64,000 nucleotides of DNA from Halieaceae bacterium UBA5085 (lineage in GTDB: Bacteria; Pseudomonadota; Gammaproteobacteria; Pseudomonadales; Halieaceae). Shown here one piece after another: positions 25,254 to 34,206 of this stretch; the stretch's first letter is position 1, and each line of letters begins with the position of its first letter. The notes under the pieces were generated by a model, which saw nothing but the letters and a program-made list of their open reading frames with translations, did no database searches and was not told the origin of the DNA. The position numbers and the translations under genes are program-made. The stretch spans positions 109,758 through 173,757 of the forward strand of contig DIAF01000015.1 in NCBI GenBank assembly GCA_002414665.1, in the 5' to 3' direction.

Positions 25254-25280
25254 AGCACGGGAGCGTTGCGCTCCCGTGCT
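25254..25280 (+). other. Perfect intergenic hairpin between binding-protein and permease genes
   Basis: AGCACGGGAGCG (25254-25265) pairs perfectly with CGCTCCCGTGCT (25269-25280) around a TTG loop, giving a 12-pair stem. No T-run follows. It most likely protects the upstream mRNA from 3' exonucleases and lowers downstream expression, setting binding-protein above permease levels. Confidence 0.75.
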
Positions 25281-25301
25281 TCGCCCCAGCAAGGATGGAT
25301 C

Positions 25302-26120
25302 ATGAAACGCCTGATTAACCAGACACCTGCGCCGATGCTGCGCGTGCTGCTTGCCCTGTTGCCTTTTGTGGCTCTGGTGCTGCTGTACATGCTGGCCTCG
25401 GATGCCAGATTGGCGGAAAACCCCGCAGACAAACTGTTGCCCAGCTTCGCGCAGATCGGCGATGCCATACAGCGCATGGCTTTCGAGCCGAGCAAGCGCA
25501 GCGGCGACTACCTGCTCTGGGAGGACACGCTGAGCAGCCTTACCCGGCTTGGACTGGGGGTGATGATTGCGGCAGTTATCGGTCTCGCATTGGGCTTGTT
25601 CACCGGCGCTCTGCCGCTGGTGGCGGCGACGGCGAGTCCCCTGCTGACCGTGGTGTCGCTGATTCCCCCGCTGGCGATTCTTCCCGTGCTGTTCATTGTG
25701 TTTGGTCTGGGCGAACTGTCGAAGGTGGCCTTGATCGCCATTGGCATCACTCCGTTCATTGCCCGTGACATACAGCGGCGCACGCAGGAAATACCTTCGG
25801 AGCAGCTGGTCAAGGCGCAAACGCTGGGAGCCAATACCAGCCAGATCATCTGCCGCGTGCTGTTGCCGCAGTTAATGCCGCGACTGGTCGACGCCGTGCG
25901 TCTTTCGTTGGGCGCCGGCTGGCTGTTTCTCATTGCGGCCGAAGCGATCGCCGCGACCGAGGGCCTTGGCTATCGCATCTTTCTGGTGCGCCGCTACATG
26001 GCGATGGACGTCATCCTGCCCTATGTGGCCTGGATTACCCTGCTGGCGTTTGTGATTGATGCGCTGCTGGCCGCGCTCAGCCGTCGCCTGTTTCCGTGGC
26101 ATCACCAGGGGGGCCACTGA
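25302..26120 (+). CDS. Guanidine operon ABC transporter permease
   Basis: A 272-residue inner-membrane permease with about six helices and the EAA-type loop SEQLVKAQTLGANTSQIICRVLLPQLMP contacting the ATPase. The hydrophobic N-terminal segment MLRVLLALLPFVALVLLYML precedes a periplasmic loop. AAGGATGG lies just upstream of the ATG at 25302. The stop codon overlaps the ATPase start (TGATG), showing translational coupling. It should carry guanidine delivered by the binding protein encoded just upstream. Confidence 0.9.
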   Translation: MKRLINQTPAPMLRVLLALLPFVALVLLYMLASDARLAENPADKLLPSFAQIGDAIQRMAFEPSKRSGDYLLWEDTLSSLTRLGLGVMIAAVIGLALGLFTGALPLVAATASPLLTVVSLIPPLAILPVLFIVFGLGELSKVALIAIGITPFIARDIQRRTQEIPSEQLVKAQTLGANTSQIICRVLLPQLMPRLVDAVRLSLGAGWLFLIAAEAIAATEGLGYRIFLVRRYMAMDVILPYVAWITLLAFVIDALLAALSRRLFPWHHQGGH

Positions 26121-26896
26121 TGATTGAAGCGCGCAATCTGTGGAAGAAGTACGGTGACAATGTCGTGCTGGAACGCGTCAACCTGCGGGTAGAGGAAGGG
26201 GAGTTCATCACCCTCGTAGGCACCTCGGGATGCGGTAAAAGCACCTTCCTGAACATGCTGCTGGGCACCGAACCCGTCAGCAGCGGTGAGTTGCTTCTGC
26301 ACGGCAAGCCGGTGCCCGGCGAACCGGGCCCCGACCGGGGTATCGTGTTTCAGCAGTACTCCGTGTTCCCGCATATGACCGTTTTGCAGAACGTGATGGC
26401 TGCCCGCGGTTTCGCACGCCGCAATCTGACAGGAGCACTCTTTGGCAGCGCGCGGCGCGCGGCGCGGGAGGAGGCCCTGGCCCTGCTCGAGGAGGTGGGC
26501 CTGTCACATGCGCAGGGACTCTATCCCGCCGAGCTGTCCGGTGGCATGCGCCAGCGTCTCGCTATCGCGCAGGCGCTGCTTGGCCGTCCCGGCATTCTCC
26601 TTCTCGACGAGCCGTTCGGCGCCCTGGACCCGGGCATCCGGGCCGACATGCACGATCTGGTACTGCGCCTCTGGCGCCAGTACCGGCTCACGGTATTCAT
26701 GGTCACGCACGATCTCAAAGAGGGGTTTTACCTGGGTACCAGGCTCTGGGTATTCGACAAGACACGCCACGATCCCCAGGCGCCCAACGCCTACGGCGCC
26801 ACCATCACCTATGACCTGCCGGTGGGTAAGATTGACCGGGACACCTTGTCTGACATTGATCGCGACCTGGCGCGTACGGCAAACGAAACGGAATGA
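26120..26896 (+). CDS. Guanidine operon ABC transporter ATP-binding protein
   Basis: A 258-residue importer ATPase. Walker A is GTSGCGKST, the signature is LSGGMRQR, Walker B is ILLLDEPFGALD, and the H-loop lies in MVTHDLKEGFYLG. After the core, an extra C-terminal segment (VFDKTRHDPQAPNAYGATITYD) matches the extension seen in ATPases from urea carboxylase regions. The ATG at 26120 overlaps the permease stop; an in-frame codon 24 bases earlier is less likely. It completes the importer with the two preceding genes. Confidence 0.92.
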   Translation: MIEARNLWKKYGDNVVLERVNLRVEEGEFITLVGTSGCGKSTFLNMLLGTEPVSSGELLLHGKPVPGEPGPDRGIVFQQYSVFPHMTVLQNVMAARGFARRNLTGALFGSARRAAREEALALLEEVGLSHAQGLYPAELSGGMRQRLAIAQALLGRPGILLLDEPFGALDPGIRADMHDLVLRLWRQYRLTVFMVTHDLKEGFYLGTRLWVFDKTRHDPQAPNAYGATITYDLPVGKIDRDTLSDIDRDLARTANETE

Positions 26897-26900
26897 CATC

Positions 26901-27617
26901 ATGAACGCTTGCGAGTATGAAACCGAAATTGCTCCCGGTGGCCACTGGTCACTGCGCATGCGCAGGGGGACAGAAATGCGGCTTACCGACAGCCGTGGCA
27001 ATGCCAATCTGGGGATGCTGTTCTACAACCCCGAAAACCTGCTGGAGCGCTATAACGCGCCCGATACGCTGAAATGCCAGCATACCTTCAAACTCACCCG
27101 GGGCCATTGCCTGTATTCGGACATGGGTCGTATTTTCGCTTCTATCGTGGAGGACTCATTGGGGTGGCATGAGACGGTATGTGGTAATTCCCGTGCCGAA
27201 CACGTTGCGCAACAGTGGGGTTGCCGCGATTACCAGGGAGACCGCAACGACTGGCACCAGAATGGCCACGATGCGTTTCTCGTCGAGCTCGCCAAGTATG
27301 GGCTCGGTGCGGCGGATATGGCTGCGAATATCAACTGGTTCAGTCGCGTTTCCACCGACGAGAGCGGGAACCTGCAGCGGGTGGAGGGGCATAGCGCTGC
27401 GGGCAGTTACGTCACCCTGCGCTTCGAGATGGACACGCTGGTACTGCTCCACGCCTGCCCGCATCCGCTGCACCGTGCGCCGTCCTATCCGCGCAATCCT
27501 GTACATATCGCTCTGGGCAAGGCTGCTCCGGTGGCCGAGGACGATGTCTGCCTGAATCATTGCGACGAGAACCGGCGCGGTTTCCACAACAACCTGTTGT
27601 ATCACCTGGGAGGCTGA
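26901..27617 (+). CDS. Urea-carboxylase-associated DUF1989 protein, larger subunit (carboxyguanidine deiminase pair)
   Basis: A 238-residue DUF1989-family protein of the pair formerly called urea amidolyase associated proteins UAAP1 and UAAP2. Work on bacterial guanidine use assigns such pairs as carboxyguanidine deiminase (CgdA/CgdB), which converts carboxyguanidine to allophanate and ammonia; I rely on memory for that. Typical features are GGHWSLRMRRGTEMRLTDSRGNANLG, YNAPDTLKCQHT, the DMGRIFASIVEDSLGWHETVCG block and a late CPHPLH. Which of A or B it corresponds to is left open. The ATG at 26901 follows the ATPase stop by 4 bp. Confidence 0.88.
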   Translation: MNACEYETEIAPGGHWSLRMRRGTEMRLTDSRGNANLGMLFYNPENLLERYNAPDTLKCQHTFKLTRGHCLYSDMGRIFASIVEDSLGWHETVCGNSRAEHVAQQWGCRDYQGDRNDWHQNGHDAFLVELAKYGLGAADMAANINWFSRVSTDESGNLQRVEGHSAAGSYVTLRFEMDTLVLLHACPHPLHRAPSYPRNPVHIALGKAAPVAEDDVCLNHCDENRRGFHNNLLYHLGG

Positions 27618-27627
27618 GGAGTTCACC

Positions 27628-28269
27628 ATGTTGACTGAAAGTGTACGTCGCCCCGACGAAGCGCATTCCCGCACCACCGTGCCCTCCGGTGACTATTACC
27701 TCGGTCGGGTAAACGCGGGCCAGACACTGCGTATTCTGGATATCGAGGGCAATCAGGCGGCTGATACCCTGTTCTTTAACGCAGACGACAGTGCCGAGCG
27801 CTACAGCGCGACGGATACCCTGCGTGAACAGGGCAATGTATACCTGAGTGCGGGGTCCATACTGCGTTCCAGCCGCAACCGCCCGATGCTGGAAATTGTG
27901 GCGGACACCTGTGGCCGTCACGACACGCTGGGCGGCGCCTGTGCCAGTGAGAGTAATACGGTGCGCTACGACCTCGAGAAGCGCTGTATGCATTCCTGCC
28001 GCGACAGCTGGATGCTGGCGATTGCCGAGCACCCCGAGTTCGGACTGCACAAACGCGATATCGGCCACAACATCAACTTTTTCATGAACGTGCCGGTGAC
28101 CGCAGCGGGTGGCCTGACCTTCGAGGACGGTATTTCCGCACCGGGCAAATATGTCGAGCTGACCGCACTGATGGATGTGTTGGTGCTCATTTCCAATTGC
28201 CCTCAACTGAATAATCCCTGCAATGGTTTTAATCCAACACCGGTCGAGGTGTTGGTCTGGGATCACTGA
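27628..28269 (+). CDS. Urea-carboxylase-associated DUF1989 protein, smaller subunit (carboxyguanidine deiminase pair)
   Basis: A 213-residue partner of the previous gene's product. Shared DUF1989 features are GQTLRILDIEGNQAADTLFFNADDSAERYSATDTL, then MLEIVADTCGRHDTLGGAC, the cysteine-containing MHSCRDSWM and the C-terminal LISNCPQLNNPCNGFNPTPVEVL. Conserved His and Cys in these blocks are plausible metal ligands. AGGAG precedes the ATG at good spacing, and the gene starts 10 bp after its partner's stop. The two proteins are expected to form a heteromeric deiminase acting between guanidine carboxylase and allophanate hydrolase. Confidence 0.9.
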   Translation: MLTESVRRPDEAHSRTTVPSGDYYLGRVNAGQTLRILDIEGNQAADTLFFNADDSAERYSATDTLREQGNVYLSAGSILRSSRNRPMLEIVADTCGRHDTLGGACASESNTVRYDLEKRCMHSCRDSWMLAIAEHPEFGLHKRDIGHNINFFMNVPVTAAGGLTFEDGISAPGKYVELTALMDVLVLISNCPQLNNPCNGFNPTPVEVLVWDH

Positions 28270-28341
28270 ATCAGATAACCCCGGCTGTGGACGACCACAA
28301 CCGGCAACGATGAGACGGGACGACCCGCGCCAGGTTTGACG

Positions 28342-31300
28342 ATGTTTGACACTGTACTTGTAGCCAACCGCGGGGCCATCGCCACTCGCATCCTGCGCAC
28401 TCTGAGTCGACTGGATATCCGCTCTGTAGCGGTATATGCAGATTGCGATGCCGACAGCCTGCATGTGCGACAGGCTGACCAGGCGTTCTGCCTCGGTGAA
28501 GGTGGCGCTGCCGAGACCTACCTCAACATGGAGCGCATTCTTGAGGTGGCGCGCGAAAGCGGTGCCCAGGCCATTCACCCGGGTTACGGCTTTCTCAGCG
28601 AAAACGCTGAATTCGTTGCACGCTGTGAAGCGGCGGGCATCGCCTTTATCGGCCCCACCCCCGAGCAGATGCAGGCCTTTGGCCTCAAACACCGGGCCCG
28701 GGATCTGGCGGAGACGGCTGGCGTCCCGCTGTTGCCGGGCTCCGGGTTGCTCGACACGCTTGCAGCGGCGGAAGAAGAAGCGCTGCGCATTGGTTACCCG
28801 GTGATGCTCAAGAGTACGGCTGGCGGTGGCGGCATAGGCATGCAGCTATGCCACGATGCAGCAGAGCTGGCCGGCGCGTTTGACTCTGTGCGCCGACTGG
28901 GCGCCAACAACTTCGCGGACGACAGCGTGTTTCTGGAGAAATTCATCGGGCGCGCCCGGCACATTGAAGTGCAGGTTGTCGGTGACGGCCAGGGCAAGGC
29001 GCTGGCGCTCGGGGAGCGCGACTGTTCAAGCCAGCGACGCAACCAGAAAGTGGTCGAAGAATGCCCGGCCCCCAACCTCGAGGACGCCACCCGTGCTGCC
29101 CTGCACAGCACTGCCGAGCGGCTGTTATCGAGTATCGGCTACCGCAACGCCGGCACCGTGGAATTTATATATGATGCGGACACTGCAGCATTTTATTTTC
29201 TTGAGGTGAATACGCGGCTGCAGGTCGAGCACGGCGTGACGGAAGAGGTGTACGGCATTGACCTGGTGGAATGGATGCTGCGCATTGCCGCCGGCACCGC
29301 TCCCGACCTGGATGCCGAGCGCTCTGCCCTGCGGCCGCGGGGCCACGCCGTGCAGGTGCGCGTCTACGCCGAGGACCCGTGGCTGGACTTCCAGCCCTGC
29401 GCGGGCTTGCTGAGCCATGTCCGTTTTCCCTCTGGGGACGGGGTACGCATTGACCACTGGATTGAATCCGGTATCGAGGTGCCTCCCTTCTTCGATCCGA
29501 TGCTGGCCAAGGTGATCGTACATGCCGGGGATCGCGGCGCGGCACTGCGGAAGCTGCAGCGCACCCTGGACGAGGTCGAGCTCTATGGCAGTGAGACCAA
29601 CCTTGGTTACCTGCGTGCCCTGAGCCGCGATGCCACTCTGCTGCAGGGAGAGGTGACCACACGTTACCTGAACCGCTTCAGCCATCGCCCGGCGCGGGTT
29701 GATGTGCTGCAGGGCGGGACACAGACCACGCTGCAGGACTACCCGGGCAGGCAGGGGCACTGGGATGTCGGCGTGCCGCCATCGGGTCCCTTCGACAGCT
29801 ACTCCTTCCGCCTGGCCAACCGCCTGCTGAACAACGATGCCGATGCCAGCGCCCTGGAGATTACCCTGCAGGGCCCGCTGTTGCGCTTTGCCGTCGATAC
29901 GCAGTTGGTGATTGCTGGCGCGACCATCGAAGCCACCATCGATGAGCAACCCGTTTTCCCGTGGCGGGTGGTTTCCGTGCGCGCGGGACAGATCCTGCAG
30001 TTGGGACGGGTGCGTGAAGCGGGCGCGCGCGTGTACCTCGCGGTGCGCGGCGGCTTTCAGTGCCCGGCGTATCTCGGTTCGCGTTCCACCTTCACGCTCG
30101 GCCAGTTTGGCGGGCACAACGGCCGTGCCTTAAGGGCCGGTGATGTGCTGCACCTGAGTGAGCAGCCGGTGGTCCCCGCGCCACAACAACAGCTTCCTGC
30201 TTTACTAGAGCCCGACATCCACAGGCAGTGGCAGCTGAGGGTGATTTACGGCCCCCACGGTGCTCCTGATTTCTTCACGGATGAGGATATCGCCACATTT
30301 TTTGCCACCGACTGGGAAGTTCACTATAACTCCAGCCGCACCGGCGTGCGCCTGATTGGCCCGAAACCGCAGTGGGCGCGTGCCGACGGTGGTGAGGCGG
30401 GCCTGCACCCTTCCAACATTCACGACAACGGCTACGCCTTCGGTACGGTGGATTTCACCGGTGATATGCCCGTCATTCTGGGCCCGGACGGTCCCTCACT
30501 GGGCGGTTTCGTGTGCCCGGCGACGGTGATTACAGCGGATCTGTGGAAGCTCGGGCAGCTGCGGGCAGGCGACAGGCTGCGCTTTGTACCTGTGTCGCTA
30601 CAGCAGGCGGTGGCACTTGAGGCCGCCCAGAGCGAGGCGATTGATACGCTTGCACCGGTCGCCTGTGAGTGGCAGCCGGCGGCACCGCTGTCGCCGGTAT
30701 TGGCGCGCTTCCCCGCCGAGACGTTTGGCGACGAAATTGTCTGCCGCAGTGCGGGTGACCACTTCCTGCTGGTCGAGTATGGCGAACAGGAACTCGATAT
30801 ACGGCTGCGCTTCCGGGCCCATGCACTCATGCAGTGGCTGCAGCAACACTCGCTGCCTGGCCTGCGCGAGTTGATCCCGGGGATCCGCTCACTGCAGATT
30901 CACTACGATAGCCAGGTGCTGGGCCACGATACCCTGCTTGCGCACCTCGAACGCGGCGAGCGCGAGTTGGCCACGCAGCTGGCGCAGCTCAGCGTGCCCT
31001 CACGCATCGTGCACCTGCCGCTGTCCTGGGATGATGAGGCCTGTCGGCTCGCCATCGAAAAATACACGCAGTCTGTGCGCAAAAATGCGCCCTGGTGCCC
31101 GAGTAACCTGGAATTCATTCGCCGCATCAACGGGCTCGAAGACATTGAGGCCGTCAAGCGCATTGTGTTCGAGGCCGCGTATCTGGTGATGGGCCTGGGT
31201 GATGTCTATCTCGGGGCGCCAGTGGCTACGCCGGTAGACCCCCGGCACCGCCTGGTCACCACCAAGTACAATCCGGCGCGCACCTGGACGGCGGAAAATT

Positions 31301-31965
31301 CCGTGGGCATCGGTGGTTCCTATCTTTGCGTGTATGGCATGGAGGGCCCGGGGGGGTACCAGTTTGTCGGGCGCACCCTGCAGATGTGGAACCGCTATCG
31401 GCGTACCGACGCCTTCGAAGAGCCCTGGCTGCTGCGTTTTTTCGACCAGATCCGCTTTTATGAAGTCAGCCACGAGGAGCTGCAGCAAATCCGTCGTGAC
31501 TTCCCCCAGGGGCGCTACCCGTTGACCATTGAGCAGAGCCGGTTCTCACTGGCCGACTATGAGCAGCTGCTGGCGGACCATGCCGAGACAATCGACGAGT
31601 TCCGTAGCCGCCGGCAGCAAGCCTTCGCGGCAGAGCTGGCACAGTGGCACGCCAGCGGGCAGTTCAACTTCGCCGAAGAAGAGCAGCCGCCCACGGTGGA
31701 GGAGCAGAGTTGGCCGGACAGCGCCACAGTCGTGGACAGCCCCGTGTCCGGCAGTGTCTGGCAGTTGCGCGTGGAGGTGGGGGATGCCGTGCGCCGTGGC
31801 GACCCACTGCTTGTTCTGGAATCAATGAAGATGGAGATTGCCGTATCTGCCCCCTGCGACGCCACGGTTACCCAGGTGTTGCCGGTTGCCGGAGGTCGCG
31901 TCGCCGCGGGGCAGGCACTGGTGGTGCTTGAGGATACGACTGACAACGCGGGAGCGGTGCCATGA
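28342..31965 (+). CDS. Biotin-dependent guanidine carboxylase (urea carboxylase family)
   Basis: A 1207-residue multidomain enzyme carboxylating guanidine (or urea) with ATP and bicarbonate. The order is biotin carboxylase (from VANRGAIATRIL, ATP-grasp loop KSTAGGGGIGMQ), carboxyltransferase of the AHS2/KipA then AHS1/KipI type, and a C-terminal biotinyl domain with Lys1163 in LESMKMEI. The segment GTVDFTGD puts an aspartate (Asp704) where true urea carboxylases, as I recall, carry asparagine; aspartate marks guanidine preference. The guanidine-I riboswitch supports that. ATG at 28342 is used rather than TTG at 28336. Its end overlaps the next start by ATGA. Confidence 0.93.
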   Translation: MFDTVLVANRGAIATRILRTLSRLDIRSVAVYADCDADSLHVRQADQAFCLGEGGAAETYLNMERILEVARESGAQAIHPGYGFLSENAEFVARCEAAGIAFIGPTPEQMQAFGLKHRARDLAETAGVPLLPGSGLLDTLAAAEEEALRIGYPVMLKSTAGGGGIGMQLCHDAAELAGAFDSVRRLGANNFADDSVFLEKFIGRARHIEVQVVGDGQGKALALGERDCSSQRRNQKVVEECPAPNLEDATRAALHSTAERLLSSIGYRNAGTVEFIYDADTAAFYFLEVNTRLQVEHGVTEEVYGIDLVEWMLRIAAGTAPDLDAERSALRPRGHAVQVRVYAEDPWLDFQPCAGLLSHVRFPSGDGVRIDHWIESGIEVPPFFDPMLAKVIVHAGDRGAALRKLQRTLDEVELYGSETNLGYLRALSRDATLLQGEVTTRYLNRFSHRPARVDVLQGGTQTTLQDYPGRQGHWDVGVPPSGPFDSYSFRLANRLLNNDADASALEITLQGPLLRFAVDTQLVIAGATIEATIDEQPVFPWRVVSVRAGQILQLGRVREAGARVYLAVRGGFQCPAYLGSRSTFTLGQFGGHNGRALRAGDVLHLSEQPVVPAPQQQLPALLEPDIHRQWQLRVIYGPHGAPDFFTDEDIATFFATDWEVHYNSSRTGVRLIGPKPQWARADGGEAGLHPSNIHDNGYAFGTVDFTGDMPVILGPDGPSLGGFVCPATVITADLWKLGQLRAGDRLRFVPVSLQQAVALEAAQSEAIDTLAPVACEWQPAAPLSPVLARFPAETFGDEIVCRSAGDHFLLVEYGEQELDIRLRFRAHALMQWLQQHSLPGLRELIPGIRSLQIHYDSQVLGHDTLLAHLERGERELATQLAQLSVPSRIVHLPLSWDDEACRLAIEKYTQSVRKNAPWCPSNLEFIRRINGLEDIEAVKRIVFEAAYLVMGLGDVYLGAPVATPVDPRHRLVTTKYNPARTWTAENSVGIGGSYLCVYGMEGPGGYQFVGRTLQMWNRYRRTDAFEEPWLLRFFDQIRFYEVSHEELQQIRRDFPQGRYPLTIEQSRFSLADYEQLLADHAETIDEFRSRRQQAFAAELAQWHASGQFNFAEEEQPPTVEEQSWPDSATVVDSPVSGSVWQLRVEVGDAVRRGDPLLVLESMKMEIAVSAPCDATVTQVLPVAGGRVAAGQALVVLEDTTDNAGAVP

Positions 31966-33776
31966 GCCACACTATGACCATCTCGGGGTTGCAGGCGGCC
32001 TACGCGGCCGGTGCGCTGACGCCCGCGTCCGTAATGGAGAGCATCCGCCGGCGCGCCGGTCAGTATGCTGCGCACAATATCTGGATTCATCTGCTCAGTG
32101 CGCAAGAGCAGTCAGGCTGGCTGGAGGCTCTCGCCGATCGTGACCCGGCGACCCATCCCCTGTGGGGAGTGCCCTTTGCCATCAAGGACAACATCGACCT
32201 CGCCGGTATTCCCACCACGGCGGGCTGCCCCGAGTTTGCCTACACGCCGGCGCAGTCCGCCCGGGTGGTGCAGCAACTGCTGGATGCGGGTGCGATTCCA
32301 GTGGGCAAGACCAATCTGGATCAGTTCGCGACCGGGCTCAACGGCACCCGCTCGCCCTATGGCGCCTGTCACAACGCCTTCGCCCCGGACTACATCTCCG
32401 GCGGCTCCAGCTCAGGCTCGGCAGTGGCTGTGGCGCTGGGTCTCGCGAGTTTCAGCCTCGGTACTGACACGGCGGGCTCCGGCCGCGTGCCGGCCTGCTT
32501 CAATAACCTGGTGGGCGTGAAGCCCACCCGCGGCCTCCTGTCTTCCCGTGGCCTGGTGCCCGCCTGTCGCAGCCTGGATTGCATCAGCCTGTTTGCGCTG
32601 GATACCGACGACGCAGACCGGGTGCTGAGCTGTGCGGAGGGGTACGACAGGGAGGATGCCTTCAGTCGCCGCAACGTTTTTGCCAATAGTGCACGCCACT
32701 ATGGCCTGCGCACGGGGCCGCTGAAAATGGGCGTGCTCGGCGAGGAACACTTGAAATTCTTCGGCGACGATGCCTACGCGGCGGCCTATCGACACACCCT
32801 GCACGCTCTGGCTGAAGCGGGGGTGGAACTGGTGCCGGTGGATTACACGCCTTTCGACCAGGCGGCGCGCCTGCTTTACGATGGCCCCTGGGTGGCGGAG
32901 CGCTACATCGCCTGTGAATCCATGCTGGCCGCGAATCCCGAAGCCATCCATCCGGTGGTTCGGAGTATTGTGGCGCAGGGTGACACGTTGCAAGCAACCG
33001 CGCTGTTCCAGGCCCAGTACCGGCTGGCAGCGCTGCGGCAGCAGTGCGAGGCGGCGCTGGAGGGTCTCGACTGCCTGCTAACACCCACGGCGGGACGCCT
33101 GTTCAGTATTGCCGACCTGCTTGCCGAGCCGGTGCTGTACAACGCGCAACTCGGCTATTACACCAATTTCATGAACTTGCTGGATATGGCAGCGGTCGCC
33201 GTGCCTACGGCGTTTACCCCTGACGGTCGCCCCTTTGGTATGACCCTGGCGAGTAGTGCCTTCAGTGACCGCGCATTGCTGTCGATGGCCAATCGGGTGC
33301 GTGGCCTGTTGCCGCTGCCACTGGGTGCCTTGCAGCTGGCCGCGACCGGCAGCAGGGCGCCGGCGGTGACTGACGCAACGCGCACGAAGATTGCGGTATG
33401 CGGCGCGCATCTCGACGGCCTGCCCCTGAACTGGCAGCTCCGCGAGCGCGGCGCCACCCTGCTTGCGCGCACACAGAGCGCCGCCTGCTACCGACTCTAC
33501 CTGCTGGCCGGGGGGCCTCCCCTGCGCCCGGGTATGGTGCGTGACGAAGCGCAGGGGCGTGACATCGAGGTTGAGGTGTGGTCCATCCCGACAGCCGAAT
33601 TGGGCGGGTTTGTCGCCGGCATCCCCGCACCGCTGGGGATCGGCAAAGTGGAGCTGGCGGACGGCAGTTGGGTCAGCGGCTTCATCTGCGAACCGCAGGG
33701 CGTGTTGACTGCAGCGGAGGACATCACGCACCACGGCGGCTGGCGGCGCTGGTTGCAGGGCAGCGGAATGGCATGA
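31962..33776 (+). CDS. atzF: Allophanate hydrolase
   Basis: A 604-residue allophanate hydrolase that splits allophanate to two ammonia and CO2, the last step of the guanidine route. The N-terminal amidase domain has the Ser-cisSer-Lys triad: Lys75 (PFAIKDNID), Ser149 (GGSSSGSA) and Ser173 (TAGSGRV). A separate C-terminal domain of about 130 residues (from about APAVTDATRTKIAVCGAHL), typical of full-length AtzF, follows. It overlaps the carboxylase gene by 4 bp, so translation is coupled. The length matches the family. Confidence 0.95.
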   Translation: MSHTMTISGLQAAYAAGALTPASVMESIRRRAGQYAAHNIWIHLLSAQEQSGWLEALADRDPATHPLWGVPFAIKDNIDLAGIPTTAGCPEFAYTPAQSARVVQQLLDAGAIPVGKTNLDQFATGLNGTRSPYGACHNAFAPDYISGGSSSGSAVAVALGLASFSLGTDTAGSGRVPACFNNLVGVKPTRGLLSSRGLVPACRSLDCISLFALDTDDADRVLSCAEGYDREDAFSRRNVFANSARHYGLRTGPLKMGVLGEEHLKFFGDDAYAAAYRHTLHALAEAGVELVPVDYTPFDQAARLLYDGPWVAERYIACESMLAANPEAIHPVVRSIVAQGDTLQATALFQAQYRLAALRQQCEAALEGLDCLLTPTAGRLFSIADLLAEPVLYNAQLGYYTNFMNLLDMAAVAVPTAFTPDGRPFGMTLASSAFSDRALLSMANRVRGLLPLPLGALQLAATGSRAPAVTDATRTKIAVCGAHLDGLPLNWQLRERGATLLARTQSAACYRLYLLAGGPPLRPGMVRDEAQGRDIEVEVWSIPTAELGGFVAGIPAPLGIGKVELADGSWVSGFICEPQGVLTAAEDITHHGGWRRWLQGSGMA

Positions 33777-33806
33777 GGGCCTGTGCCCACTGGCGATTCT
33801 ATGGCG

Positions 33807-33812
33807 TATACT
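33807..33812 (+). promoter_or_regulatory. Possible -10 element for the second PII gene
   Basis: TATACT in the 67-bp spacer before the second PII gene resembles a sigma-70 -10 box, with a poor -35 match (TGTGCC at 33782-33787). No sigma-54 element is visible here, so the gene may be read through from the guanidine operon, have its own weak promoter, or both. Confidence 0.25.
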
Positions 33813-33843
33813 GCGGGCTTCGCTGAAATTCGGAGATGCCTGC

Positions 33844-34182
33844 ATGAAACTGGTCACTGCCATCATCAAACCGTTCAAGATGGACGACGTCCGTGCCGCA
33901 CTGGCGGAAATAGGCGTTCAGGGGATTACCGTGACCGAGGTCAAGGGCTTTGGGCGTCAGCGCGGCCACACCGAGCTGTACCGGGGAGCTGAGTACGTGG
34001 TGGACTTCCTGCCCAAGCTGAAACTGGAGATCGCCGTCGGTGAGTCCCAGCTGGCTTCGACCATTGATGCCATCATTCAGGCAGCCAACACCGGCAAGAT
34101 CGGAGACGGCAAGATCTTTGTCACCGAGATGGAACAGGTCATCCGCATTCGCACCGGCGAGACGGGCGAAAACGCGATCTGA
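33844..34182 (+). CDS. Second PII nitrogen regulatory protein (GlnB/GlnK paralogue)
   Basis: A 112-residue PII protein nearly identical in layout to the GlnK encoded at 14240. It has MKLVTAIIKPFKMDDVRAAL, T-loop GHTELYRGAEY with the uridylylation tyrosine, and TGKIGDGKIFV. It lies 67 bp after the allophanate hydrolase gene on the same strand, away from amtB, and precedes the convergent yigB gene by 24 bp. Its position suggests linkage of guanidine breakdown to nitrogen status, either by gene dosage or by binding a local partner. Whether it plays the GlnB role for this genome cannot be decided here. Confidence 0.95.
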   Translation: MKLVTAIIKPFKMDDVRAALAEIGVQGITVTEVKGFGRQRGHTELYRGAEYVVDFLPKLKLEIAVGESQLASTIDAIIQAANTGKIGDGKIFVTEMEQVIRIRTGETGENAI

Positions 34183-34206
34183 ACCGGAACACCCCCGGAG
34201 CTTCTG

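Noticed and set aside
27412..28692. A 426-residue open frame on the minus strand across the DUF1989 genes
   Set aside because: It is antisense to two recognised proteins, has no family signature, and long antisense frames are expected in GC-rich coding DNA.
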